NCBI GenBank assembly: GCA_964514655.1
Contig: CAZEQY010000013.1
Span: forward strand, 20,954-84,953
Length of the DNA: 64,000 bases
Origin: SZAS-7 sp964514655
Lineage (GTDB): Bacteria > Chlamydiota > Chlamydiia > Chlamydiales > FEN-1388
Direction: 5' to 3'
Part shown: piece by piece, positions 51,632-61,012 of the stretch
How the letters are laid out: each line of letters opens with the position of its first letter
How positions within the stretch are numbered: the stretch's first letter is position 1
Translations under genes and position numbers: made by a program
The notes under the pieces: generated by a model
Database searches by the model: none
Seen by the model: the letters and a program-made list of their open reading frames with translations, nothing else
Told to the model about the DNA's origin: nothing

Positions 51632-51642
51632 GAAATTCCTAT

Positions 51643-51663
51643 AGCCGGTCTTCTCGGCCGGCT
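51643..51663. terminator. Hairpin between convergent genes at 51631 and 51692
   Basis: AGCCGG (51643-51648) pairs with CCGGCT (51658-51663); no long T-run on either side. Likely a weak bidirectional terminator. Confidence 0.4.
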
Positions 51664-51691
51664 TATACCAACTCTTGAACTTAAATGGGTA

Positions 51692-52267
51692 TTAAACCAC
51701 ACTTACGGCAAGACTTGCAAGAGTGACGCCGGTATATAAAGCAAGAACAAGCGGAGTGGTTTCTATAACCACTAAAGCAACTGAAGATAGTGTGTAAGCA
51801 CCGTTTGTGACACATGTTGCAATGTCTTTACATGTTCGAGTAGCCATTGCAACCTGAAGGCTGTTAACAAACTCCACCACCTGATTAGGTATATACAAAA
51901 TCGAAAATACGCGATAGCCCCAAAAGGCCTTTTTGCGTAGCAGCATGACACATTCTGACACAAGGTGCACGATGTTGCACCCCTCGGAAATGGTCAGTAT
52001 AATAGGGCGTATGGACCTATTGTATAGAACCTGCTTAGTATTTTCGATAAATCGCGGTACTGCAAATACAAAATCCACAAGTCCAATGTAGCTGATAACT
52101 TTAGCTAGGGTATGTGCTTGTGGAGAAAACGAATATTTCTCTTTAGCAAGGCTATAGATGTTATGAATACTTGTAGCAGCTAGGTAGACTATGTTGTAGT
52201 GTGTTTCTGCCTGCTTAAATAAGGAGTAGACGCGCCCCTGGGACGCGTCTAGACTCACTATACCCAT
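51692..52267 (-). CDS. Hydrophobic protein, paralogue of 52269 (191 aa)
   Basis: Unknown. Several hydrophobic segments, with the core YIGLVDFVFAVPRFIENTKQ followed by VLY (about residues 60-82) matching FFGAVSGAFAVPSLASNVSK followed by AVY in the upstream gene at 52269. The SILYIPNQVVEFVNS segment matches KVLFPLQALDFGLD there. The long C-terminal bilobed hydrophobic stretch (TLSSVALVVIETTPLVLALY) would fit an inclusion-membrane (Inc) type protein, but that assignment is inference. The start lies one base after the stop of 52269. Confidence 0.7.
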   Translation of the reverse strand: MGIVSLDASQGRVYSLFKQAETHYNIVYLAATSIHNIYSLAKEKYSFSPQAHTLAKVISYIGLVDFVFAVPRFIENTKQVLYNRSIRPIILTISEGCNIVHLVSECVMLLRKKAFWGYRVFSILYIPNQVVEFVNSLQVAMATRTCKDIATCVTNGAYTLSSVALVVIETTPLVLALYTGVTLASLAVSVV

Positions 52268-52268
52268 A

Positions 52269-53273
52269 TTAGCTTGCCGCCCTTGCTAGACGAGTTTGAG
52301 CTAATCTAAGAGCTGCTCGTTCTACAGCATCTGTCATATTGCCCACAACAACTCGTATCTTTGCTGCAAGCTTTTGATACCACTGATCACCAGCTTGTTC
52401 AAAGGGGTTTTTATTAAGAGCGATCTTGCCTACAACAAAAAGCACACCTGAAGCAAGAGCCGTTGCCCCTACAAGGCCGCCAGTAACTGGGTTTGGAGCT
52501 GCAAGTGACACAGCACCAGCTGCTACTCCAAAGGCCTTAGCAACGCTACCTGCATACTGAAGGTTATACTTTGTGTTGACACGTCTTCTAAGCACCTTCA
52601 TAAAAGCTTCGCCTTCTGCTTGAGCCTTTTTAGCCTCTTCTGGAGTTTTTTTAAGGCCTTCAAGTATTGCCATCGCCTTTTTGTCGATCTCAGCTTTTTT
52701 AGTGATCACAAGAGCCTTTCGCACATCAGAATAGTTGTCTCTGATATACTCTGCTGACTTTGTAAGGTCTTCTACCTTGATGTTCGCAAGAAGGGTATCG
52801 CGCTTTTGTCTTTGCGTATATGTCTCATGAGCATCAAGACCAAAATCAAGAGCCTGAAGCGGAAATAGCACTTTTGATACAGTGGCTACCCACGAAAAAG
52901 CATCGGCTGCCATCGCTCGAACGGTTTTAAGAGCCCAGACAACAGAAGTAAAACCATTCCACATGGCATTAGCATCAAGGGTAGCACGGACTACACTTTT
53001 TACGCGGTCAACTGCGTTATTTGCATAAACAGCTTTAGAGACGTTACTTGCTAAGCTTGGGACAGCAAAAGCACCCGAAACTGCACCAAAAAATGACATA
53101 GTTCCAACCGCCTGCTTAAGTCCGCCCGGCACCTTAGTAACAAAGGCATCTAGCGTATTAACAATTCCTTTAACGCCGCCCATGACTTCATCCGTCTTAT
53201 CAACAACACCTTTTACAGCTTGCATAGCCTTAGGCATCGTCCACGCTTGATCTTCTCTTCTAACTGGACCCAT
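52269..53273 (-). CDS. Hydrophobic/coiled-coil protein, putative Inc-like (334 aa)
   Basis: Unknown 334-residue protein. It has a polar helical N-terminus (AMQAVKGVVDKTDEVMGGVK), a hydrophobic core (SFFGAVSGAFAVPSLASNVS) shared with 51692 and weakly with 63078, a charged coiled-coil middle (about 165-240), and a glycine/alanine-rich double hydrophobic segment (FGVAAGAVSLAAPNPVTGGL) before a basic end. The paired hydrophobic helices resemble the bilobed domain of chlamydial Inc proteins. A promoter (TTGATT-17-TACAAT, minus strand) and GGGGAT ribosome site precede it. Confidence 0.72.
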   Translation of the reverse strand: MGPVRREDQAWTMPKAMQAVKGVVDKTDEVMGGVKGIVNTLDAFVTKVPGGLKQAVGTMSFFGAVSGAFAVPSLASNVSKAVYANNAVDRVKSVVRATLDANAMWNGFTSVVWALKTVRAMAADAFSWVATVSKVLFPLQALDFGLDAHETYTQRQKRDTLLANIKVEDLTKSAEYIRDNYSDVRKALVITKKAEIDKKAMAILEGLKKTPEEAKKAQAEGEAFMKVLRRRVNTKYNLQYAGSVAKAFGVAAGAVSLAAPNPVTGGLVGATALASGVLFVVGKIALNKNPFEQAGDQWYQKLAAKIRVVVGNMTDAVERAALRLAQTRLARAAS

Positions 53274-53304
53274 AATTATCCCCTTTTTATTAATTAAAAT
53301 GTAA

Positions 53305-53333
53305 ATTGTACAACAATAATTAATTTAAATCAA
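53305..53333 (-). promoter_or_regulatory. Putative promoter for the 52269-51692 pair
   Basis: On the minus strand TTGATT (53333-53328), a 17-base spacer and TACAAT (53310-53305), about 32 bases before the start codon at 53273. Confidence 0.5.
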
Positions 53334-53391
53334 GGGGATTTTTTAAAACTATACTAACTATAAGAGATATCTTAGGTAAAGGCAAGAAAAA

Positions 53392-53424
53392 AGGCCAAAA
53401 GCGGCTAAATACCGCTTTTGGCCT
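53392..53424 (-). terminator. Rho-independent terminator of the 1274-aa gene
   Basis: AGGCCAAAAGCGG (53392-53404) pairs perfectly with CCGCTTTTGGCCT (53412-53424). Reading on the minus strand, the stem is followed by TTTTTTCTTGCC. It lies 14 bases after the stop of the 53438 gene. Confidence 0.88.
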
Positions 53425-53437
53425 CTTATACTGTGAT

Positions 53438-56400
53438 TTATTTTCGGGTTACTTCAAAATCGCCCTTACCATCAGGTCCTTTTATTGAAAAGCCTGCCTT
53501 GTCGAAATCGGCAATTAAATCCTTAAGAGCCACTTTGCCCTTCCCATTGCTATATGCCTTTTTGGCAGCAGCTTTGACTTTAGTGTCATTAGCCCAATTT
53601 ATTTGATCACCAACGATGTCAGTAATCTTAATTCGCGCATTAAGACGAGTCTCTGCATCCGCAGGGGCGCTCGCGGCTTTACTTGTAGCTTTGACTGACG
53701 CAGGAGCAGGAGCCGGCGCCGCTTTTGCTTTTGGAGGCGCCTTAGCTGCTGTAGCCTTAGGCTCAGCAGCAACAGCAGGCTTTGGTACCGCAGCTTGTCT
53801 TTTTGCTGTAGCGGCGGCAGTATCTGCAAAATTTGCTGGGGGCTGCGGTGCTGCTACTGGCGCTTTATCACCCGTAGCCTCACCTGTTGCAAGAAGAGTA
53901 GAGGCTCCTCTAGCAGCAGCAGCGCCTATATTCCAGGCACCTTTTAGCGCCCAAAGAGTTGTCGATGGCTTTGGTGGTTCTTGAGCGGCCTTTTCTTTTT
54001 TCACCTTTGCCTCTTGCTCTCGGAGCTCTTTAAGGCTCAAGTTACTGTTTGCACCAATCTTCGTAAGTAGTGCCGGCAAGGAAGTAAAAGTGCCTACAGG
54101 GGCTCCGGCGCTATCAGAGAGCTTATACTGTTTGGCGATAGGATCAATGGCAACTCTGTATGTGGTTACTTCTTGATCAGCGCCAGCTGGTGCTACAGCA
54201 AAGAGGTATTCATCTTCTTGCCCGCTTAGTTTGGTAAAGGCATATTCTCCTACTCCCCACACCCTACCAGCGAGCGCTCCTCCTAACTTTGCAAATGCTC
54301 CTGCTTCTTCTCTATGTGGAATCACAAGCCATGACCTAGGAGCTACTTCACCTTGATAAAATTTATTCAAACGGCCAAGTTCAGTTTTAGCACCAACTTC
54401 AGTAAACTCATTAAATAAGTACCCTTTACATTTCTGTATTTCGTTATGTAAATTTTGTACCTCCTGTTTTGCTGTAGCAACTTGAGATGGTAGCGTCGAT
54501 GCAATCTTTAATCCTGCATCAGTTAGTAATTTCTGTAGATCTTTAACATCCTCTATCTTTTGAGGCTCACCTTCTTCATCATTAAGCAGCCTAAAGGTAG
54601 CATTAGCAACTTCTACATGCTTTACTCCGGCTGGCTTTGTGCTAAAGTCAATGCTTACTAACCCCTCAACTACTTCACCATCCGCAGCATTTCTAAAGAT
54701 CACTCCGACCTCATCTCTGCCGGCTACCTTATACAAGAGACATTCTTTTGCAACATATTTACCATAGGTCTTGCTCTCTTCAAGAACCTGTAGAGCTTTT
54801 TCCCTTGTGTCAAACCAAGCTGGCGCTGCCCCTTTTGAAGCACTTTCTTTTAGCTTAGTGATAAGAGCTGTTCGAGCTAGTTTCTGATCATTTGATAACG
54901 CTACTTCTTTTAGTGGAGAGAGATCTGCACCGTCAGTTGTCTTTGTTAAGAAAGTAGTAAACGCCTCAAAACCCTCTAATTTTCTATCTACAACTGCCCC
55001 TTTATCATCACCCACCACATGTATAAGACCATTCGGAAGCACCGTGACGCTACATTTAGCAGTTTGGTCACTTCCTACAAGAGGCACAACGTGTTTGCGA
55101 TATACTGTTAAGGTGTACGTGCCAGGTACTTTTTCTTTTTGAAGCTTCCAGGCGTTTGCCCCTTTTTCCATCTTAGAATAAGGATCTGCTATATCCGCAG
55201 TGAGCAGCAATGAATCCATATTTCTAGAAATTCGTGGCACATTCACTGATAAAGAGCCTTTAAAATACTCGCCTAATCCTTTTACCAAATCTTCATGCTT
55301 CGTAACAGGTAAATCGCCCTTTCGTACACTATCTTCACCTACCACTCTCATCATCGCAGTGCCTTTAGACTGAAATTCCTTAAAGTCAAGTTCGTAGTGA
55401 ACTACACTCCCAAATTTATCTTTATTGGTAATATAAATCTTGCCGGGCTCTATTAGCGAACCCCAGGCTTGATAGGTGTTTTTATCAAGAGTTTTTGCAA
55501 TCTGTGATTGCACCGTTGTTGCAGATTCTGCAAACCTTTTTAGGCCAATAGCATTATGAATATGAGCTTCTTGTATGAGTAATGAAGCTCCTAGATCTTC
55601 AAGCATTTCTTCCACAGAATCAACAGTCTTATCGTCATACCCTATTTTTCCGCCTTCAAGAACAGTAAAGTTAACACTGATTCCGTACCTTTTTCCTCCA
55701 TCTCGAAAATAAGGTGCCCCAACAATTTTATAGGCGCCGGGCGCTGGCAATGTAAGCAGTACAAATGAGTCCGTCAGTGGATTTCTTTGAGATGCGCTCT
55801 TGAGTCTTAACGAATCAAACAATGAAATCAACTTCTGATTAACCTGACTTTCAGCATCTTTGAGTGATACATATTCTTGATAGGCAGCCTTGTCTTCCTT
55901 TTGAACGTCGCCAGGCTCAACTTCTTTAAACTTTTTCATTAATTTTATATAGCGAGCTTCATTAAATTTAGCTGTAAGCTTCAGTGGGGCAAACTGCTCA
56001 ACTCTCACAATCATATTGCGCTGCTTGATCTTCTCTACCGCAGTGAAGAACTGCATAGGTTGTAGCTTATGAGGCTCATCTTGCGCTCTTAGCAATAAGT
56101 TTGGCTCAACAACTTCATCTTCGCTAAATTCAAATACAGCAACCTTATCCTCTGCACCTTTTACTAGAAGATAACTTTTGTTATGTGCCTCGTCTTGCAA
56201 CTGGTAATAACTTCCAACTGCTAGGTTTTGTTTTGCTGATTCCAGTTGCTCATCAAAGGTGTCGCCTTCGACTTCAAGATTAGACTGTTGTCGCAATTCT
56301 ATGGCTTGGCCAGGTGAAAGTCTTAAAAGCGCCTCTTGTAAAAACTCTTCCTTAGATCCGGGATACACCTGACCATTAATTCTGACTGTGAAAGGATCAA

Positions 56401-57262
56401 TACTTGATTCCTCAGCTATGCCAGCCTTTCCTTCACCTTGCTGCATAAGTACTACACTATCATATCCTCCACCATCATCATTTTTACCAAGCTGGATTTT
56501 AACATATGAGCCGACTCGCGCATGTTCTAATTTGGCCCTAGCATCATCTTTTTTCTTTTCATTAAGCACATGGCGCAAGACATCTTCAGAAGATTCAAAC
56601 GAGACATATGGAGCTTCACCCTGGCGCACTCGCACTGAATATGCTCCAGTTTGTGCATCATACTCGATTGGATAATGAACCGGCGATTTTGCAGGATCTT
56701 CAACAATATAGAGGTCGCGACTTTCCCCACGAGGAACCCAAGCGTATGTGCCAATGGAAGCATCTTTTAAGTCATCACGAAGCCCGTTAAGATTTTGTAT
56801 TGCCTCTTCTCTTGTAGCAAACACACTCACAGGGGTGCCAACAACTATATGCGAGCTAATCTGTTTATTCTTAAGGTCTGTTACATGTCGCACAAACTCT
56901 TTTACATCGATTTGTGGGGCATATTTCGTCGGGTTAAAATAGAATTTTAGTTTAATGACTATAGAACCTATCCAGCCCAGAATTCCACCTCTTGCTGCGG
57001 CGTCCTGCAGTTCGCGTTCACGAAGCTTCGTCACTAGTGAAGTATTGATCTCGGTAATATCTTTTTCTGAGCAGGGCTTCACATCTCGTGGGATAATATG
57101 GTCTTGAAAAAAGTCAGCCGATAATGCGTTTACAGCAGCAATTTTGTTAGTAATTTCACGAGGTGAAAAATTTGTTTGAACCTCGTTCTTCAATTGATTA
57201 ATTTCGTCATAAAGAATCCTCAGCTGAACAGCCGGTGATTGACCTTCTGATGGGATCGACAT
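53438..57262 (-). CDS. Giant multi-module protein with SH2-like repeats (1274 aa)
   Basis: Unknown protein. The N-terminus (1-130) is helical and ends in GGILGWIGS..FNPTKYAP, similar to the divergent gene at 57408. About eight degenerate modules of 60-100 residues follow (near 146-235, 235-316, 338-412, 498-558, 596-666, 702-773, 814-914, 974-1069). The pattern is (W)F.TREEA...L....GxYxx, a beta strand ending YxIxV or HYxI, then a closing FxSxEDLLxxL helix. The order of elements recalls SH2 domains, though the phosphotyrosine-binding Arg is not consistently present. An Ala/Pro/Lys-rich linker (1125-1205) and a small C-terminal domain with KGKVALKDLIADFDKAGFSI end the protein. AAGGAG precedes the ATG at 57262. 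Confidence 0.75.
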   Translation of the reverse strand: MSIPSEGQSPAVQLRILYDEINQLKNEVQTNFSPREITNKIAAVNALSADFFQDHIIPRDVKPCSEKDITEINTSLVTKLRERELQDAAARGGILGWIGSIVIKLKFYFNPTKYAPQIDVKEFVRHVTDLKNKQISSHIVVGTPVSVFATREEAIQNLNGLRDDLKDASIGTYAWVPRGESRDLYIVEDPAKSPVHYPIEYDAQTGAYSVRVRQGEAPYVSFESSEDVLRHVLNEKKKDDARAKLEHARVGSYVKIQLGKNDDGGGYDSVVLMQQGEGKAGIAEESSIDPFTVRINGQVYPGSKEEFLQEALLRLSPGQAIELRQQSNLEVEGDTFDEQLESAKQNLAVGSYYQLQDEAHNKSYLLVKGAEDKVAVFEFSEDEVVEPNLLLRAQDEPHKLQPMQFFTAVEKIKQRNMIVRVEQFAPLKLTAKFNEARYIKLMKKFKEVEPGDVQKEDKAAYQEYVSLKDAESQVNQKLISLFDSLRLKSASQRNPLTDSFVLLTLPAPGAYKIVGAPYFRDGGKRYGISVNFTVLEGGKIGYDDKTVDSVEEMLEDLGASLLIQEAHIHNAIGLKRFAESATTVQSQIAKTLDKNTYQAWGSLIEPGKIYITNKDKFGSVVHYELDFKEFQSKGTAMMRVVGEDSVRKGDLPVTKHEDLVKGLGEYFKGSLSVNVPRISRNMDSLLLTADIADPYSKMEKGANAWKLQKEKVPGTYTLTVYRKHVVPLVGSDQTAKCSVTVLPNGLIHVVGDDKGAVVDRKLEGFEAFTTFLTKTTDGADLSPLKEVALSNDQKLARTALITKLKESASKGAAPAWFDTREKALQVLEESKTYGKYVAKECLLYKVAGRDEVGVIFRNAADGEVVEGLVSIDFSTKPAGVKHVEVANATFRLLNDEEGEPQKIEDVKDLQKLLTDAGLKIASTLPSQVATAKQEVQNLHNEIQKCKGYLFNEFTEVGAKTELGRLNKFYQGEVAPRSWLVIPHREEAGAFAKLGGALAGRVWGVGEYAFTKLSGQEDEYLFAVAPAGADQEVTTYRVAIDPIAKQYKLSDSAGAPVGTFTSLPALLTKIGANSNLSLKELREQEAKVKKEKAAQEPPKPSTTLWALKGAWNIGAAAARGASTLLATGEATGDKAPVAAPQPPANFADTAAATAKRQAAVPKPAVAAEPKATAAKAPPKAKAAPAPAPASVKATSKAASAPADAETRLNARIKITDIVGDQINWANDTKVKAAAKKAYSNGKGKVALKDLIADFDKAGFSIKGPDGKGDFEVTRK

Positions 57263-57342
57263 AGGCTTCTCCTTAGTAATTACTCTCTATCTCTAGATGT
57301 ACGCTCTTTTCTAAAATTAATCAAGTTTTTATTTTAATTAGC

Positions 57343-57372
57343 TTGCCTTGTTTGTAAATTTACTTTTATAAT
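57343..57372 (+). promoter_or_regulatory. Promoter for the 57408-59435 pair in a divergent region
   Basis: TTGCCT (57343-57348), an 18-base spacer and consensus TATAAT (57367-57372), 36 bases before the ATG. The intergenic region (57263-57407) also serves the divergent giant gene. Confidence 0.6.
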
Positions 57373-57407
57373 GAGGGGGTAGGATAACGTGTAGCAAGGA
57401 GAGCTAT

Positions 57408-59432
57408 ATGAGTGCGCCTTCAAGTCTTGATCGCCTTATACACCTGTCTGTAGAGCTTGACCAGGCAATGGAAACTGCGAAAGGGGCTGATGATGAACGA
57501 CTTATGGATATATTTGTGCGTTCGGCCGGTGAGAGCCAGGAATTTGTGCGAGAAAAGGGCATTTTTGCCTCCATAAAACGCTTTTTTACCAGGATATTTT
57601 CTCCCCAAAAATATGACCTCGTCGTCAACCTAACACAACTTAAAACCCTTTTAGAAAATATTAGCGTTGATGAATGCGAAGAGGTAGATAACGCTGAATG
57701 GAACAGCATAAGGGCAAAATATCACGATAGCATACCAGAAATGCTTGAAATCTTTGCAGTGCGGCTAGAAGAAATCCGCCAGCACGCAGTTGACGTATTA
57801 GAGACCCGCGCGAAAGGCGCAAAACAGGTTGAAGTTCGCGGCCGCATAGATAGCTTAAATGCCATTCACTTTCCTCACCTACAAAGACAAAAATTTCTGG
57901 CTGTACTTGATGCAAAAGTTCAAGAGCACCCACAACCTTTAGAGTCATACGACCAATTTGTCCAAGAAGAATGGGGCCGGTTTTTTGGTGAAAAAGCAAT
58001 GGATGATGAAGTCACGCAAGATGTTGACGAAAAAAGAAGCACGCTTGAACAGGAATATACCGACAGCATTACCACCAACGTTTTAGCCTACGCAGATTCG
58101 TTATTGAGAGCTCCACCTAAACGCGAAGAATATAATAGCGCCATGGTTGCTTTTGATGCATTTGTAACAGACGAATGCAAAAGGCTTTTAGGTAATCAGC
58201 CAATACCCCAACAAGTAGAACAAGCTGTATTTTCAAAAAAAATGGCCTTTGATGCTCTATATAAAGCAGATTTTCAAACAGAAGTCGCAAAAAACTACGA
58301 AAAAACAGCACAAAAAACAACTGAGGTAATAGATGCTATGCCCCTGCCTCGCACTGAGGAGGAACAAAGAGCGCGTCTCGAAGAGCTTGCAATGATAACA
58401 CAAGACCTTAACGATCTACGCGGAGCTTCTTTAACTTTACAGGTTAAAATAGCTACAGACCCACTACTTAGTGAAGAAGAAAAAAGCAAGCTGCACGCCC
58501 TTACTAGAGATGCTATAGAGTACTGTGATAGGTATATTGAATCTATAAACGCCGCTGTCATTGTCATCAATCAACCCAAGCCTCAAGCCGTCCAAGGTAG
58601 CCCTATAAGGAACGTAACGCTCGCCCCCAATGCACAGTATGCAGAAGGCAATATCACCAATGTCCACCACCACTATAGCTCACTTACTACTGCTACAGAT
58701 GCACTAGCTGCCGTTCGAGACGCAGCACTCCATCCATCAAACCAGTACACAACGGCTGTAGTGATAAACGCAATAGGATCCTACTTATTTCAGGGAGGTG
58801 GCCTCGGCAGTTTGGTGGCTGATCTCGGACTTATTATTGTTGCGCCTGTTATTACGAACCTTGTAGTAAGGCCTGTTACGGATAGAATTCTTGATAAGGC
58901 TTTTGGCAATGAGTCTGTCATCTCTCCAATCATAAAACCTGTCGTAGCAAACATAACAGGACTACTGCTTATGCGCTATGGCGTATCGTATGTGCGCTCT
59001 GGGTATATGGCCTATACTGCACAAACTACACACCCGGCTGCGACGCCAGCAGTAACTGAAGAAAGCGTCCATCTACCAAATGAAAAGCCTGAGCCTGCAG
59101 TGCAACAAGCTACACCACCAGCCAATGTGACAATACCTCTAGAGCAGCCTCAATCGCCTATCACCGGAGTTGTTACCCCGCAAGAGCCACTGCCACCAAT
59201 TCCCGATGTACAACCTGCTATACAACAACCACCTCAACCAGAGCCATCCTGGGGCTGGAAAGATTCTGCATGGAAAGTTATCGAAAGTGCAAAACGTGGC
59301 ATTATGAGACCTGCGAATATTCCCATACCGGGGGTAAATCAGTGGGTTAATCCACCGCCACAGGCAGGTGCTGGAGAGCAAATTGTCCCTCCAATACAAG
59401 TTAATCCAAATCCAACACAAGGAGTTAAATAG
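57408..59432 (+). CDS. Coiled-coil, membrane-anchored proline-tailed protein (674 aa)
   Basis: Unknown. The N-terminus (KGIFASIKRFFTRIFSPQKY, about residues 50-69) matches the corresponding segment of the divergent 1274-residue protein. Residues 80-400 are charged and helical. A hydrophobic region of about 90 residues follows (AVVINAIGSYLFQGGGLGSL, LGLIIVAPVITNLVV, IIKPVVANITGLLLMRYGV; about 450-540), then a Pro/Gln-rich tail of 120 residues with many PPxP motifs. The arrangement suits a protein inserted in a host-derived membrane with a cytosolic tail; that is inference. AAGGAGAG precedes the ATG. The next gene starts 2 bases after the stop. Confidence 0.72.
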   Translation: MSAPSSLDRLIHLSVELDQAMETAKGADDERLMDIFVRSAGESQEFVREKGIFASIKRFFTRIFSPQKYDLVVNLTQLKTLLENISVDECEEVDNAEWNSIRAKYHDSIPEMLEIFAVRLEEIRQHAVDVLETRAKGAKQVEVRGRIDSLNAIHFPHLQRQKFLAVLDAKVQEHPQPLESYDQFVQEEWGRFFGEKAMDDEVTQDVDEKRSTLEQEYTDSITTNVLAYADSLLRAPPKREEYNSAMVAFDAFVTDECKRLLGNQPIPQQVEQAVFSKKMAFDALYKADFQTEVAKNYEKTAQKTTEVIDAMPLPRTEEEQRARLEELAMITQDLNDLRGASLTLQVKIATDPLLSEEEKSKLHALTRDAIEYCDRYIESINAAVIVINQPKPQAVQGSPIRNVTLAPNAQYAEGNITNVHHHYSSLTTATDALAAVRDAALHPSNQYTTAVVINAIGSYLFQGGGLGSLVADLGLIIVAPVITNLVVRPVTDRILDKAFGNESVISPIIKPVVANITGLLLMRYGVSYVRSGYMAYTAQTTHPAATPAVTEESVHLPNEKPEPAVQQATPPANVTIPLEQPQSPITGVVTPQEPLPPIPDVQPAIQQPPQPEPSWGWKDSAWKVIESAKRGIMRPANIPIPGVNQWVNPPPQAGAGEQIVPPIQVNPNPTQGVK

Positions 59433-59434
59433 CT

Positions 59435-60568
59435 ATGGAACAACAATTTTCAATATCCGGTGGTGGCTCTATCGTTCCTCAGCATAGACAGGAAGCTGAA
59501 ATGTATCTTGAATGCGTGCAGCACCTCTCCAGGACATTTTCAAAGGTAAAAACCGCAAAAGAAAGACCAATTAGTTTTAACATGGAACTACGTAGATGCT
59601 ACGAAGAGGCGAATAAGCTCAGCCACAAGGGTCTTGCTACTAAAATAAATGAGTTTGTCACAAAATATCGCACGCTACATGACGACGCCTTTCAAGCATC
59701 TGTCCGTTCTGACATAAACGAAGTGGAACAACTACTAGAAAAAGCTCAGCCTATTCAAGCAGCAAAACGTGCAAGACAAGAAGATCAAGAACCCGAAGCT
59801 CCTCAGCCGCTTAAAAAAACTGCAGAAGAGGGTGCAGAAAAGCTCGAAGAGGCTTTCAGCAAGGCTGTTGCACCGAAAAGAACGAGAAAGCCTGTTCAAG
59901 CATCAAAGAAGCGTGAACGTAAAGAAGTTACAGAACCAAAAGCACCACAGCCCCTTAAAAAAGCTACTGTTGACAAGTCTCAAAAAAAGTACGACTCCTA
60001 TAGCAAAACAATTACTAGGCTAGAGACAAAAGCAGCTTTAACATCCAGCGACAGAAGTCAGTTAACAAAAATTCATAAAGCAGCGATGGCTGAAGGGTTT
60101 TTTGAGCTTACTCAAAAGATAGACGCCATTCGAAGCCGCCATCCCGCTCACACTAAAAAAGGAGGAAAGAAACCCGCTATTCCCCCTGAAGAAGCCCAAA
60201 AAAAAGAAAGAACCATAAAAATGGACCGAGAACATTTTGGAACAGGCATTCAAAAAACAGTCGGCAAAGCTAAACGAAGCGCCGGCTGGGTCTTTCATAA
60301 TGTCGTAAGACCAATCGGATCAACCGTTTTTCGTGGCGGCCGTGCTGTTGCTCGGCGGATGTGGGAAATTAGAGTGCCACTTGCTCTTACTCTTACAGCG
60401 AATGCGGGAGAAATTATTAGCGTTGGACTCACGGCAGATCCAGTAGAAGCTGCTGCATACGCAACCAAATTATATGCCATTGCTGAGGGAGTAAATTTGG
60501 TATATGGCACAGTTCGACCATACTTGCCATATATCGCCCCACAAGCGACTACTCAGAGCAACAAGTAA
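59435..60568 (+). CDS. Basic coiled-coil protein with hydrophobic C-terminus (377 aa)
   Basis: Unknown. The first 110 residues are helical. The middle (about 110-260) is very basic and contains a duplicated block: EDQEPEAPQPLKKTAEEGA and EVTEPKAPQPLKKATVDKS. The C-terminal 100 residues include VGKAKRSAGWVFHNVVRPIG and a long hydrophobic stretch (VALTLTANAGEIISVGLTAD, LYAIAEGVNLVYGTVRPYLP). It forms an operon with 57408 (2-base gap) and is likely a functional partner of that membrane protein. No family recognised. Confidence 0.72.
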   Translation: MEQQFSISGGGSIVPQHRQEAEMYLECVQHLSRTFSKVKTAKERPISFNMELRRCYEEANKLSHKGLATKINEFVTKYRTLHDDAFQASVRSDINEVEQLLEKAQPIQAAKRARQEDQEPEAPQPLKKTAEEGAEKLEEAFSKAVAPKRTRKPVQASKKRERKEVTEPKAPQPLKKATVDKSQKKYDSYSKTITRLETKAALTSSDRSQLTKIHKAAMAEGFFELTQKIDAIRSRHPAHTKKGGKKPAIPPEEAQKKERTIKMDREHFGTGIQKTVGKAKRSAGWVFHNVVRPIGSTVFRGGRAVARRMWEIRVPLALTLTANAGEIISVGLTADPVEAAAYATKLYAIAEGVNLVYGTVRPYLPYIAPQATTQSNK

Positions 60569-60572
60569 TTTT

Positions 60573-61010
60573 TTAGACAATCCGCAATTGCGGATGTCTT
60601 TTAGGATTGACCGCCGTGATAAGTTTTTCATAGCCATCGATCGAAAATGACTTTTCGCCTCGTTCATAAGGGGCATAGCTATTTGGTGACTTGGATCCTA
60701 GCCTTTGGGCAACTTCACGAACAGTTGCACCACTCTTGATCCTTTGGCGTCTTAAAGAAAGGGCAAGAAGTAGCCTGCTATCAAGTGCAGAAATTCCAAT
60801 CTTTCCCTTTTTATAATCGATAACAACCAATTCAAGATCATCTATCGACTCATTGGGAAAATAACCTGTCAATAAGTCACTTATTGCATCAAGAATCATA
60901 TGCATTGCATTTTTTTGAGAAGTTCCTTGGGTCATAACATCCAAAGAAGGGACCTCTACAAGCCAATATTTACTTGTCCTACTTTTCCAGATTTTACCTT
61001 CAAATTCCAT
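60573..61010 (-). CDS. hicB: HicB-family antitoxin with C-terminal HTH
   Basis: A 145-residue antitoxin of a HicAB module. The N-terminal RNase H-like fold (KYWLVEVPSLDVMTQGTSQK, about residues 14-33) is of HicB type. The C-terminal half (LRRQRIKSGATVREVAQRLG..PNSYAPYERG, about 88-122) is an Xre-like helix-turn-helix that would bind the operon promoter and neutralise HicA. It follows hicA with a 2-base gap, the usual toxin-first order. Confidence 0.88.
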   Translation of the reverse strand: MEFEGKIWKSRTSKYWLVEVPSLDVMTQGTSQKNAMHMILDAISDLLTGYFPNESIDDLELVVIDYKKGKIGISALDSRLLLALSLRRQRIKSGATVREVAQRLGSKSPNSYAPYERGEKSFSIDGYEKLITAVNPKRHPQLRIV

Positions 61011-61012
61011 GT

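Noticed and set aside
53616..53984. 122-codon plus-strand ORF rich in Ala/Gly
   Set aside because: Antisense reading of the Ala/Pro/Lys linker of the giant gene; composition follows from codon bias.
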